NCBI GenBank assembly: GCA_015501595.1
Contig: JADNRX010000001.1
Span: 1 to 64,000 of the forward strand
Source of the DNA: Hymenopellis radicata
Taxonomy: Eukaryota > Basidiomycota > Agaricomycetes > Agaricales > Physalacriaceae
Direction of reading: 5' to 3'
DNA: 64,000 bases
Shown here: one piece after another, positions 1-10,370 of the stretch
How positions within the stretch are numbered: the first letter of the stretch is position 1
Layout of the letters: each line of letters starts with the position of its first letter
Notes under the pieces: generated by a model
Seen by the model: only the letters and a program-made list of their open reading frames with translations
Told to the model about the DNA's origin: nothing
Database searches by the model: none
Position numbers and translations under genes: made by a program

Positions 1-365
1 GCTAAGGACGCGTGGAACCACCATCAAATTCGAACAGCGCACTATCAAAGCCCTATTGCCATGTATGAGCTGAGTCGGAGGAGCTTATGGTCCAAGGCTA
101 TTGGACAGGAGATGTCGGCGATGATGTGTCTTGCGTGAACGGTTATTACGGTGTTGAGGGAGCAGATGATGCCGGCATCGAGATTCCTGTTGATCCATCA
201 GCTACCAATGTTTCCCTCAACCGGGATGAGGATATTGAAGAGGTTCGTGCACTGTTGGCTCGGGAGGGTTTTGATTTTGAGGCTGACGATGGTAATTGGG
301 GGATTGATGTATATTGTGAGGCTGTCTTACGTGTTGTGGCGTACGTTAATGGCACTGAGGAATAA
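1..365 (+). mobile_element. Decayed 3' end of an integrase-type transposon ORF
   Basis: This is a coding remnant cut by the left window edge. The first frame reads AKDAWNHHQIRTA followed by SPIAMYELSRRS, which resembles the WNHH-x-IR stretch near the end of integrase-core proteins found in agaric transposons. At about 85-90 the frame slips by one base and continues as MVQGYWTGDVGDD, then an acidic tail containing DFEADDGNWGIDVY up to the stop at 363-365. The slip means that as written it cannot make one protein. The family assignment comes from memory of similar agaric proteins and from the WNHH motif only; no catalytic residues lie in the window. It could be a different transposon family. 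Confidence 0.45.
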
Positions 366-1005
366 ATTTATCTACATAAGTGTCTAAGTACTTAAGTCCG
401 AAGTACCTAAGCTGCCTAAACAAGTAGTGTGACAGCGACTTATGAAAGTGAGACGAGAAAAGTAAAACTGAGATTAGTTGCAGAAGTGAGACTCATCCTG
501 AAAAGTAAGACTTGGAAGTGAAAATCTCTCACTTTTCATTTTGGCTCAAAAGTAGTAGAAAAAGTAGTACTAGAAGTGAGAATACGTCGTAGTAGTAGTA
601 AAATACGGTAAAAGTAGTCAACTTGGATTTTTCCCCAGCATTACCCCCATATGGCTACGACGGTGGCCACTCTGCGCCACCCATTGGGATGCCGTCTCCT
701 TCGTCAGCAACTCTTCCTTTCCGTTATTGAATTTGCCATCTAACTCTTGAACGATACACTAGGTTTCTTGGAGCGTGAGGCAATATCATCCACAGCAACT
801 GGACAACGTCTAAATAACGCTATTGTTTAGATCGCCTCCGAGTGTAGCTTACACAGATACCTTGACATACTCTTCTTCTCGTCTAACACACGCAAGTTCT
901 TACAGTAACTTCCAGTCGAGCCCTTCTTTCTTGTTCGTGTTTTCTCCGATGACGTTCACTTTCTAACCTCCATCCGCTAGAGCTGTGCCGGGGTAGGTTT
1001 GCGCC
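366..1005. repeat. Gene-free, A-rich spacer with AGAAGTGAGA-like repeats
   Basis: I see no gene here. Between about 420 and 620 short purine-rich units of the type AGAAGTGAGA recur in degenerate form (around 443, 483, 515 and 565), mixed with AGTAGTAGTA runs. A small inverted repeat TGAAAA...TTTTCA sits near 520-538. The strip directly follows the transposon remnant and may be its 3' non-coding tail. From about 650 the base composition returns to normal and probably holds the metacaspase promoter. Confidence 0.4.
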
Positions 1006-2839
1006 ATGTTTCAGCGGGAGGCGCCCACTCACCATACACGACCTTAGGGGACCAGAAGCGCCACGATCGGCAAGCGCTCAAGACTACCAATCTCATCCCT
1101 CCCACTCTCACCATCATCACCACCGACATCATTCAAACCCGGGCAGTAGCGCACTTTTCCCTCCGTCGCCAGCGCCACCGCCACCCCATCACCGTCTCAC
1201 TCGGCCTGCTTCTGCTTATGACATTCCGTCAAGCTCTTATTCGGCCTATGACCTTCACCAACAACGTCCACCTCCACAACAGCGTCCACCTCCACAGCAG
1301 CGTCCACCTCCACAGCAGCGTCCGCCTCAGCAACGTCCGCCTCAACAACTGCCACCTCAACAATCACAGCGTCCACCTCAACAACAGCCCCAGCCCCAAC
1401 AAGTATATTCTACATGTACCGGTCGTAAGAAAGCCTTGTGTGTATGTTTCTCTCTTCTCATATTCCAGACTGCCGACTTACGCTCCGTTTCTAGATCGGT
1501 ATCAACTATATAGGCCACCCACAAGCACTTCGGGGATGTATCAATGATGCTCGCCATGTTCATGACTTTTTGATCAGTCAGTCAATATTAGCGCCCATGG
1601 CACCGAACTGATCGCAGTTTCAGAGCGTTGGGGGTACAAGGATGAAGACATCGTCATGCTCACAGATGACAGCAAGAATCCTCGTCAGCGGCCAACGCGC
1701 GCAAACATTATCGACGCTATGAGGTGGCTCGTCAAGGATGCAAGAACGAACGATTCCTTGTTCTTCCATTGTAAGACTTCCTCTCACGAAGCGATTGTTT
1801 CTGAAATCCCCTAGATTCGGGCCATGGGGGACAAACTCGCGATCTGGATGGCGACGAACTTGACGGATATGATGAAGGTAAATGGCTCTCGAGATTCTTG
1901 ATTGTACGCTAACTTAGATCTGATAGTTATATATCCGATGGACTTTCAGAGGAGCGGACATCTCACTGACGATGTCTGTAACTTGTCTTTTTTGCGATGA
2001 AAGTGTCTAATATAATGTCTAGGTCATGCATAGAATCTTGGTGAAGTCCCTGCCGAGGGGATGTCGGTTGACGGTGAGCACTTAACGCCTTTACTTACGA
2101 CGTCACTCATTCGTGTTCAGGCGCTATTCGATGTAAAGCACCATTATTTGGCTCAGAAAGGCTCACATCTAATTCCCTTGCAGTGTTGCCACTCAGGAAC
2201 TGTTCTAGGTAGTTTTCCTTTATCGACCTTGCACCTGTTGCCGATGCTGACCCACTTCTCACTTTAGATATGCCTTACATCGTAAGTCCGCTTCAATCAA
2301 GTTCCATCATAACTTAGACCGGTCTTCTAGTATCGGTCGGATGGAAAGCTCAAAGGTCTTCAAATCAACGAGAGAACAAGGCTGCAGAAAGCAACGAATG
2401 CTGATGTTGTAAGTCCCCGAACTAGGATACATTCTTTGTCAATCGGTTGTTGACATGCTGAAAGATCACTTGGTCCGGGAGTAAGGACGGTCAAACCAGT
2501 GCGGATACATTCGCTGGTGGTGTTGCTGTTGGAGCCATGAGCTACGTGAGTCGCTGTCAGTGGTTTAGCTATTGCATTTGACGCCATGTATAAGGCCTTT
2601 ATTACTGCGTTGACTGCAAAGCCCAACCAATCATATCAAGAGCTGCTCAAGGCCGTCAGGTATGAGGAACAAGAAAGCAATGCTTCCGCATCTAATCGCC
2701 ACGTAGAAAAATTCTGTATGATAAGTATAGTCAAAAGCCTCAGCTCTCGAGCTCTCACCACATCGTAAGTATCCGACCAAGCGTCCATGATTCAGTTCTC
2801 ATAGCTTGTTAGGACACCAATCTTCGCTTCGTGATGTGA
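1006..2839 (+). CDS. Type I metacaspase
   Basis: This is a cysteine protease of the caspase-like clan C14 that cleaves after Arg or Lys and acts in fungal stress and ageing responses. The N-terminal prodomain is His-, Pro- and Gln-rich, with RPPPQQ repeats at 1265-1400, as in fungal type I metacaspases. The p20 core reads [17 protein letters not shown], then YSGHGGQ with the catalytic His (codon 1823-1825), then [10 protein letters not shown] with the catalytic Cys at 2187-2189. The C-terminal part reads [22 protein letters not shown] and ends IDTNLRFVM with TGA at 2837-2839. About nine introns of 45-60 nt are needed. The 5' end is unresolved: the ATG at 1006 runs into TAG after 13 codons, while the prodomain frame is open but has no in-frame ATG, so either an unseen exon or a one-base error lies near 1040. 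The residue before the catalytic Cys is Cys rather than the usual Ser. Confidence 0.88.
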
Positions 2840-3243
2840 TGAAGCTGACTCTCGGCATGGACTACAAATGGACTACTAGGTTCCTACACTAGAACTACAA
2901 GGCTATCGATGTAACGTTATCTATGTACGTGCGCTATATCATTGCTGTTATGTACGTTGTAAACTGTGGGCAGACTGTGTTCAGCCTCACATACAGGTCA
3001 CGTTGCAAAAAGTGGTGCGGTTCTTTTTCTTTCAAACCTTGCGGTCACCCATCGACGCGTCAACGTTTCAAAACTGTCCCAGAATCAAATCTTTAAATGT
3101 GGCGGGCTGTCCCGGTTCAGTTGCAGACCTCGATAACAGGTACGGATCGATGCTGCCTATAATTGCTGACGCACCCCAGCTGCTCTTCCGGCGGGTATTC
3201 CGAACACCCGCTCGGGTTCTCCGACGAGCCTTGAGAGCCTGAA
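2840..3243. other. Intergenic region with no gene seen
   Basis: About 400 bases lie between the metacaspase stop and the TATA box of the next gene. A short open frame at 3003-3242 has no recognisable motif or codon bias and is treated as chance. The stretch probably holds the metacaspase 3' UTR and the promoter of the downstream SDR gene. Confidence 0.4.
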
Positions 3244-3250
3244 TATAAAT
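3244..3250 (+). promoter_or_regulatory. TATA box of SDR gene 1
   Basis: TATAAAT lies 38 bases upstream of the ATG at 3288. Its placement favours the 3288 start over the in-frame ATG at 3249, which would sit on top of the box. Confidence 0.4.
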
Positions 3251-3287
3251 GCCTCGAACTCTGAGAGGCTTTCTATACTATATTACA

Positions 3288-4293
3288 ATGCCTTTCGGAC
3301 AACCGCAGATCGCGGCGCTTCCGTATGCCCTAACATTTGAAGGCCAGACAGCGCTCGTCACTGGGGCCAACAGTGGGCTGGGCTTCGCCACCTCCCTCCA
3401 CCTCCTGCAGCGTCGTATTGCCCGCCTTATTATTACCGTTAGGACGCGTGCAAATGGCGAATCTGCCAAGGCCCAGCTTCTCGCCGACCCCGTTGTCGTG
3501 GCACTCCCGGTTCAACCAGAAATCCTCGTATACGAGCTCGACCTCGCTTCGGAGAGATCCGTGGTCGCCTTTTCCGAGGCCATCCAGCGCGATATCACAG
3601 AGCTTGATATTGCCGTGTTTAACGCCGGGATGCACTATACCCCTTCTCATACCAAACGTCTCCCGAAACCCAACGAGAGATGACTTTTCAAGTCAACTAC
3701 TTTTCAACCGCCCTCCTTAGCATACTCCTCCTCCCCCTTCTACGCACCACATCCACGCAGAAATCTTCCCCCTCACACATCACATTCGTGGGATCCCTGA
3801 CTGCTCTACAAGCCGCAGTTCGCGTTCTTCCTGGAAGATCCGTTTTTGATTCCATGTCCGCAGCTGAAAGTTTCGCGATGCTGCCTCAGTATAGGATTTC
3901 CAAACTACTGCTGGCGATGTTTGTTAAATCGCTAGCAGAGCGTGTGGATCCCTCCCAGGTAATCGTCAATAACGTGTGCCCTGGTGCTGTTCGGTCGAAC
4001 TTGGCGAAGAAAGCGCCGTGGTACGTGCGGGCTGTTCAGCCTCTGGTCTACTTCGCGTTCCAATCCCGTGCTCCAGAGGTTGGCTCTCGCTTGATAATCT
4101 TGGCTGCAGCGGGTGAGGCAGATACCCACGGCCATCTTATCGCGAATGCGCATCTGACAAGGTACTTATTCCCTTCATTTCTCTCTGGATGTTTCTTGGG
4201 TCTGATTCGGGGTTTTCAAGTATCCCGTTCATGGATCTCGCTGAAAATAAAGAAGTCGAATCTAAGAGGAAATTGTTGTTCTGCTGGGTGTAA
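3288..4293 (+). pseudogene. Short-chain dehydrogenase/reductase 1, frame-broken and 3'-truncated
   Basis: This is an NAD(P)-dependent oxidoreductase of the fungal extended-type SDR group. The cofactor motif TGANSGLG, the NAG motif (LDIAVFNAGM) and the active-site YRISK are all visible. Two lesions are seen. First, the reading frame breaks at 3675-3679, where GAGAG replaces an expected GAG (a two-base duplication); the next frame resumes with MTFQVNYFSTALL. Second, after an intron at 4162-4220 the last exon reads IPFMDLAENKEVESKRK and then enters a repetitive element at about 4272 that supplies the last residues and the stop TAA at 4291-4293. The paralog at 9234-10323 continues for about 25 residues more. 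The start at 3288 matches the N-terminus of that paralog. The first lesion could be a sequencing error; the truncation is structural. Confidence 0.75.
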
Positions 4294-5227
4294 GGTACGG
4301 CATCCGGCAGAACGAGGTCTTCGGACCGACACGTGGTGTGATCGCAACCTTTTGCTTTCGACCACCACGACCCATTTGTCGTGGTGGTCGACATCGTCCG
4401 CTAGCACCTCCGCCGCGCTCAGCGGACTCTGCTTTCTTTCTTTTCTTCTCCCCTGTATTGCAGCCACCTGGCTTGCATCTGCCGAGTCCCCCCTCCTTCG
4501 ATTCTGGGTATCCGCGGTCGCTGGATGCGTCGTTGGACTCCTACAGTTTGGGTATCACAGCGCGCGCTCCCCCATGCACCATAACCCCCGGACATGGTCT
4601 CTCCCCCGTGTCGCTGTCGCGCTCCACGTCGCCCCGCATTCCGGCATGTTTGCCTCCACCACTTCCGCACCCGAACGATGCTTGCAGCCCGTCGTTCTCG
4701 CACCCCCTCTGTGTCGCGTCTCTGCAGCCACGCTTTACAGAGCCGCATCCCAGTATGCATTACTGCACGCGAATGACGCGTCATGCAGCCACCGTCATTC
4801 TCATATGTGTCGCGTCCTCCGCAACCCCGCGACACAGAGCTCCCGCAGCCGCATCGCGCTGCCATGCACCTGTACCTGCACCCACACCCGTCTCGTGAGC
4901 GCCAGCAGCACAGTAGCCATTCATGGGTTTGCTTGATGCGTCGTTGCACTCCTTCTGATATGCCATATGGGTATCTCACACAACCCCATTCCTCCTTGTT
5001 CTCGACCTCAGTCTCAGCCTCAGCCTTGCTATGTCCTTGGTGCGCAGCCACCTGCATGCGTCGTTGCACTCCTACTTTTATGGGTATCGCAGCTGTCTGT
5101 GTTTTCCTAGGACGGTCGCGTCGGGGCCCAAGGGCCTGCGGCCCTTACCCATACTGCTACATCCCCTTCCTCTCTTCCCAATAAACTTGGTTTATTTGCT
5201 AACAAGAGAGCACCACATTAAGAGTCC
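4272..5227. mobile_element. Repetitive element, copy A (solo-LTR-like, 956 bp)
   Basis: The first 168 bases (4272-4439) are nearly identical to 5232-5399, and the last 142 bases (5086-5227) match 5617-5758, while the core is unrelated to copy B. The left part carries a 14-bp-arm perfect hairpin at 4358-4391 with a 6-base loop. The right part has the palindrome AAGGGCCTGCGGCCCTT and an AATAAA-like polyadenylation signal about 45 bases before the end, as LTRs do. The core contains three copies of a unit beginning ATGCGTCGTTG (4525, 4937, 5056). No coding capacity is recognised; open frames across it are low-complexity His/Ser/Pro strings. The ends are not TG...CA at the shared borders, so LTR status is inferred. 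It inserted into the 3' end of SDR gene 1. Confidence 0.6.
4358..4391. repeat. Perfect 14-bp-arm hairpin in element A
   Basis: The left arm TCGACCACCACGAC and its exact reverse complement flank CCATTT. The same hairpin in copy B (5318-5351) has one G-T type mismatch. Conservation in both copies suggests it belongs to the element. Confidence 0.6.
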
Positions 5228-5231
5228 AAAG

Positions 5232-5758
5232 ATTGTTGTTCTGCTGGGTGTAAGGTACGGCATCCGGCAGAACGAGGTCTTCGGACCGACACGTGGTGTG
5301 ATCACAACCTTTTGCTTTCGACCACCGCGACCCATTTGTCGTGGTGGTCGACATCGTCCGCTAGCACCTCCGCCGCGCTCAGCGGACTCTGCTTTCTTTT
5401 CCCACCCACCCGCTTCCTCTTATTTGGCATCAGGTAAGTGTCTTTAGTGCTACTATTACCATTATCTACTTTCTCTGCTACGTACTTTTCTCCCACCCTC
5501 CACACCCAGTCATCGCATCCGTGGCACATGGCTTACCTCTATAACTTCCATTATATGCTGCAACGTTGCCCCGGCGAGATGTCCAAGTAGGTGCGTGCGA
5601 TGTGGCCCACCCGCCCATCGCAGCTGTCTGCGTTTTCCTAGGATGGTCGCATCGGGGCCCAAGGGCCTGCGGCCCTTACCCATACTGCTACATCCCCTTC
5701 CTCTCTTCCCAGTAAACTTGGTTTATTTGCTAACAAGAGAGCACCACATTAAGAGTCC
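5232..5758. mobile_element. Repetitive element, copy B (527 bp)
   Basis: It shares its first 168 and last 142 bases with copy A but has a different core of about 217 bases. It follows copy A after only four bases (AAAG, 5228-5231). The hairpin, the palindrome and the polyadenylation-like signal are all conserved. The core has no recognised coding potential. Right after it comes unique sequence (GAATGAAG). No convincing target-site duplication is seen at either border. Confidence 0.6.
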
Positions 5759-6429
5759 GAATGAAGAAAATTGTTCCATCCTCCGCCGAGCTTTGATGAA
5801 AGATTGACCGGTACTTGTCCGCTAGCCTGTTCTCGTGTCCACTCAAGGTCGAACAGTGACACTCTTCGGAAATCTTTTGTGTAAGAATAATAGGTACAGC
5901 ATGTGGGTCCAATGGATGCGTAGATGACAACGTCTCTACTCGCTCGACAACTATGACTTAAGATTCTTCGTTCACTAATGTTGGCGCAGCGGAGGCGCCG
6001 CGGTGAGCTCGGCGAACTCGGCGTGGGCTCCGGCAAGTAGCGATAGCCACGGCACGCCCTACAGAGTCCAGACATGGCACCAGACATTTACATCTCCTCC
6101 ATATTACACCTCATGTGTACCTCCCTACTCACTACTCATATATGTATCTCTTCCCAACCCAATCCTATATCTCTACCTCACTCCAACCCGATCATCCCTC
6201 TTCGCATTCGATCATCTCTGCACTTTGTTGACAAGCTGTATTTTTTCTAACGCCGTCTTCTTGGCATCCAGCCGGGTCGTTTCGTCATGTCGAAGCCAGC
6301 CACTCAATTGCGTTGCCGGTATGTACACGCGTCGATTCCTAATCAATTATTGTTGCTTAGTGGTGTTAGATTCCCAGAGACAACGAAGACAAGCCATGGC
6401 GCTTCGCGCATTGCGGGGCCTGGTCATAG
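5759..6429. other. Intergenic region with no supported gene
   Basis: About 670 bases separate element B from the TATA box of the aldo-keto reductase gene. A possible 35-codon two-exon frame starts with the ATG at about 6287 (MSKPATQLRC) but has no family match. The displaced 3' end of SDR gene 1 is not recognisable here. Confidence 0.35.
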
Positions 6430-6438
6430 TATATAAAG
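6430..6438 (+). promoter_or_regulatory. TATA box of the aldo-keto reductase gene
   Basis: TATATAAAG lies 48 bases upstream of the start codon at 6478, a spacing that fits a short 5' UTR. Confidence 0.5.
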
Positions 6439-6477
6439 GCGATCCATTACTTTTCCCTCCACCTCTGTATCAGCAAT

Positions 6478-7951
6478 ATGGCCACAGAACCATTCTACAA
6501 ACCCCTCGATCCTCCCCCGAGCAAACTCGGCGTCTATCGGGCCCTTTCTCCTCTTTCAGGCCTTCATGTGTCACCTCTGGCCTTGGGGGCCATGAGCATT
6601 GGCGACAAATGGCAGAAATTTGGGTTTGGTTCTATGGACAAGGAGGCCAGCTTTAAACTGCTCGATGCCTACTTTGATAAAGGCGGGAATTTCATAGATA
6701 CCGCCAACAGCTAGTAAGTCCCGTGTGGAGCTTTTTTGGAACGACTCCGACGTCTGTACAGCCAAGACGGGACTTCCGAGGAATTCATCGGAGAATGGCA
6801 AGAAAAGCGTGGTATTCGAGATCAACTCGTTATTGCGACAAAAGTTAGTCCAGTTCTAAAGATCTCATGATTCATTGGCGTTGTTGTAACGAGCGTGACT
6901 AGTACTCTATTAACTACAAGTGGCGCGACCCAAGCATCAAGCAAACCATCAACTTCGTCGGAAATAGCAGCAAGTCTATGCATGTTTCCGTCAGGGACAG
7001 CCTGCGAAAGCTCAGAACTGACTATGTCGACATCCTCTATGTGCACTGGTGGGACTTTGAGACACCCATCGAGGAGGTGATGAACAGTCTCCACCACCTT
7101 GTTACCCAAGGCAAAGTTCTGTATCTGGTCTGTCTTCGTTTTGTCTACTACGTATTCTATGCGCTGATCATACTACGCACAGGGTATTTCGGATGCCCCG
7201 GCGTGGGTAGTTTCGAGAGCGAACATGTATGCTCAGGCTTACGCCAAGACGCCGTTCGTTATCTACCAAGGACACTGGAACATCATGGACCGGGCATTCG
7301 AACGCGAAATCATCCCCATGGCGCGCACCCTAGGTGCGCGTTGAATTGCTTGTTGGCGTTCAAATAACGTTGACGTCGGTCACTGTAGGTCTCGCACTCG
7401 CTCCATGGGATGTCCTTGCTTCAGGCAAGTTCCGTACAGATTCAGAGGAGGAAGAGCGAAAGGCCTCTGGCGAAAAGGGACGCGCACTCGCAGGCCAGAC
7501 CTGGGAGAGGACGGAAGACGAGGTCAAGATCTCCAAGGCACTTGAAAAGGTTGGCGCAGAGGTCGGCACCAAGAATATCCGTGCTGGTAAGTGCTGCCAT
7601 CTGCGCCGACATATGCACGAATTGACCTCCTGGTATTCAAGTCGCGCTTGCCTACGTCATGCAGAAAACACCCTATGTGTTTCCCTTGGTCGGCGGGCGC
7701 AAAGTTGAACATCTAGTCTCGAATATCGAGGCGCTTGACATTACGCTTTCCGCAGAGCAGATTGCGTACATCGAAAGCGTGTTGCCTTTCGACGTTGGGT
7801 TTCCGGGAAATTTTGTGGTATGCTGTCTTGTCCATTCACATTCACGTTCGTGCTCATCAAATGTCAGGGCGATGGTTCTGGTCCCAGTATTTTCATCACG
7901 TCTTCGGTGCACACGGTTAGACACTCTCTGGTTCAGCCCATTCGGCCTTGA
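6478..7951 (+). CDS. Aldo-keto reductase, AAD / norsolorinic-reductase-like
   Basis: This NADPH-dependent reductase belongs to the fungal aryl-alcohol dehydrogenase group (AKR9-like) and reduces aromatic or ketide aldehydes and ketones. Exons join as MATEPFYKP, then [69 protein letters not shown] and FPLVGGRK. The AKR tetrad is complete: Asp and Tyr in FIDTANSY, Lys in ATK, His in YVHWW. Introns follow TA of the Tyr codon (6715), ACAAAA (6843), TATCTG and others, all about 45-60 nt. The last exon begins GDGSGPSIF and stops at 7949-7951. The length of about 390 residues is typical. It lies between two SDR paralogs, so a shared small-molecule pathway is possible, but no polyketide or terpene synthase is in view. 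Substrate unknown. Confidence 0.88.
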
Positions 7952-9233
7952 ATCGCGCATGACCGGTGTCTTGGACGATGGGAGCTAGTTGCGATTGGAG
8001 CTATCTGCAGCCTGCCGAAAACCATTGAATGTTTATGTTGAACTATATATAGTACTAGGAATGACGAGTCAACTGTACAATGATAAGTCGAAGTTCTGGC
8101 AGTCAGCTTATCGAAGCAGAGGCTCTACGACAGAATGCGCACGACTCTGGATGGATGATGGACTCGTCGAAGAGCCGCGTCCCAGCTGTAAGACGATGCC
8201 GTCTAACGAAAGCGATACTGACCTGGGTTCCTTAGTATGCTAGCTACCTTCTGAACTAGCAGGAAGTGTAGCTTCCTGGGGTCTAAATTGTAAAAAGAAG
8301 GAACAAGTGTGGCGGATACATTGCTTCCGGCACACCTGAAAACAAATGCTTCATCCTGGTGAGCGAGATGATACCAATGAAACCTGAATTGAATGCTCTT
8401 ACTTTGTGCATGAAGGTGCATCCACGAATTCTGAGCGACTCGGACATCCCAGCAAATGATCGTCCTCTTTAGCCATGCTGTCCAAGCCTGCCATCACTCA
8501 TGTCATTACAATGGTCAAGGAAAATGGATGCTACTTGTCATTTTCTTTGAGAGCCGTAGACGACGTGCACCCGTACCATGACGGACGTTAGACTTGGGAG
8601 AAATAAGACTTCTGTCGGTCAAAACCACCTTACGTGACAATTTGAATCAGGGGATCAAACCCACCAGCGCACAATCACGATGGGTTCAGTCTTGTTGTGA
8701 GATTGAACCCATCTGCTCAGTAAACAACGATGAGCACGAGGAAGATGTAGAGAAGTAATAGGTTTTCAATGATACTGAGTGGTCGGGGTGGAAATTCCGG
8801 CTAAAGGAGCGGAACAAGCAAGACGCCACACAAGTAAGTGAAAACGAGGAAGCCGAAGCGCTAAGGGTAGCAGAGAGCTAGGATGTGAGGCTGAAAATGA
8901 CTGTATGGCACTAGCGAGGCGTCGGGGCCGCGCGATGTAGCATTTCATTGGAATTGTCAGTGGCAGACCGGGGCGACGACGACGCGAAGATGATAAAGAC
9001 AACATGGGCGTGGAGAAACGAGACCACATGGTACCCGCTTATACGACGCGTCTCATCCACTGGCATGATTGCACATGCGACATTGCGTCCTCGTGGCTTG
9101 AATGGTCTTGGGCTCCGAGCCCGCCCCGACTACGCGAAGGTGCTATTCGGCAGTACACATATGAAGCCAGTCTACCCGTTAGTTGTATCTGACTTAAAAC
9201 GAGGCGACGCAGCCGTCTTCCAGCTATCAGCCT
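7952..9233. other. 1.3-kb region with no supported gene
   Basis: Open frames here are short, lack family motifs and overlap on both strands. The frame that runs from 8948 into the next gene only shadows its first exon. I see no tRNA-like fold or clear repeat. It presumably holds the reductase 3' UTR and the promoter of SDR gene 2. Confidence 0.35.
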
Positions 9234-10323
9234 ATGCCTCGAGTGCGCCCCCTACCCGAAGGTCTCTCTTACGCCGGAAAGACAGCGCTGGTGACTGGCG
9301 CAAACGTCGGTCTGGGTTTCGCCATCGCGCTTCTCCTCCTGCGCCACAACATTTCGTGCTTGATTCTGGGAGTTCGGACTGCATCAAAGGGGGAGGCAAC
9401 CAAGGAGCTGCTCCTTGCTGACCCACAGGTCAAAGCGCTCAAGGAAACGCCCCAGATCCTCGTCTACACGATGGACATGCTGTCCCACGAATCTGTAGTG
9501 GAATTCAGCAAGAGCATCGTGGCCGACATTCCCAAACTGGATATCGCCATTCTGAACGGCACGTACCATTCTCGGAGTTGTCAAGAGCCTGTCGTGCTGA
9601 TCAGTCTGCAGCTGGCATGAACGCGACCAGCTTTGCCAAGTCCCCGTCCACAGGTAACGAAGCGGTGTTCCAAGTTAACCACCTATCCACTGCCATCCTG
9701 GCCATCTACCTCCTCCCGCTCCTCCGAAAATCATCCGTCCCCGGTTCTCCTTCGCACCTTACCGTCGAGAGCTCCAGGAGCCAGGAGCGCTCTCCCATCC
9801 TCGGTTACCCAATCCCAGACGACCAGCCACTGTTTGAGTGGATGAACGATCCACAAACATTCTCGCTAGTCCACCGTTACGAAGACAGCAAACTCTTCAT
9901 TGGCATGTTCGTACGCGCTCTTGCGAAACACGTCGACGTCAATGAGGTGTTGGTAAACGACATGTGTCCAGGTTTCGTAGCCACAGAGTTGGATCGAGAT
10001 CTGAACTGGATCGTCAAGTACTTGCTCAAGTTCGCACGTTACCTACTTGCGAAAACGCCGGAGCAGGGAGCTACCCTTACTCTCCATGCACTTGAGGCTG
10101 GGAAGGAGAGTCATGGCAGATTTGTGGCCTGCGACACCATCCAACCGTAAGTGCGTCCCTCGGTCAAGAAACAGTCACTAACTTGTTAATTCTCAGCTTC
10201 TTTCCCTTTGAAACAAGCGAGAAGGGCAAACTCATGGCGTCCAAGTTGTGGAAGGAAACAACAGACGTTGCGAGCAGATTGATTCCCGCTAGCATTGAAG
10301 CAGCGATCGAGAAGTCAAGTTGA
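9234..10323 (+). CDS. Short-chain dehydrogenase/reductase 2
   Basis: This SDR oxidoreductase is a paralog of the broken copy at 3288. It begins MPRVRPLPEG, has the cofactor motif TGANVGLG, LDIAILNAGM, the active-site YEDSK and MCPGFVATEL. The first intron (9559-9611, 53 nt) must start with GC rather than GT: joining AACG to CTGGCATG restores the family's NAGM motif, and no GT donor gives an open frame. A second intron follows at 10147 (GTAAGT). The last exon reads FFPFETSEKGK and stops TGA at 10321-10323. About 325 residues, the expected size. It ends 47 bases from the convergent PEX14 gene. Cofactor and substrate are not determinable. Confidence 0.86.
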
Positions 10324-10370
10324 CCTAGTATTAGTCTATACTTAGTATACATTGTTCTTACATACACCAT

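Noticed and set aside
999..1547. A 182-codon frame over the metacaspase N-terminus
   Set aside because: It reads the Pro/Gln-repeat DNA in the wrong frame (His/Leu/Asn repeats). The frame giving RPPPQQ runs on into the protease motif GRKKALCV.
4419..5069. Long open frames on both strands across element A
   Set aside because: They are Arg/Cys or His/Ser/Pro strings without motifs and lie inside a repetitive element with an internal repeat; they are by-products of its base composition.
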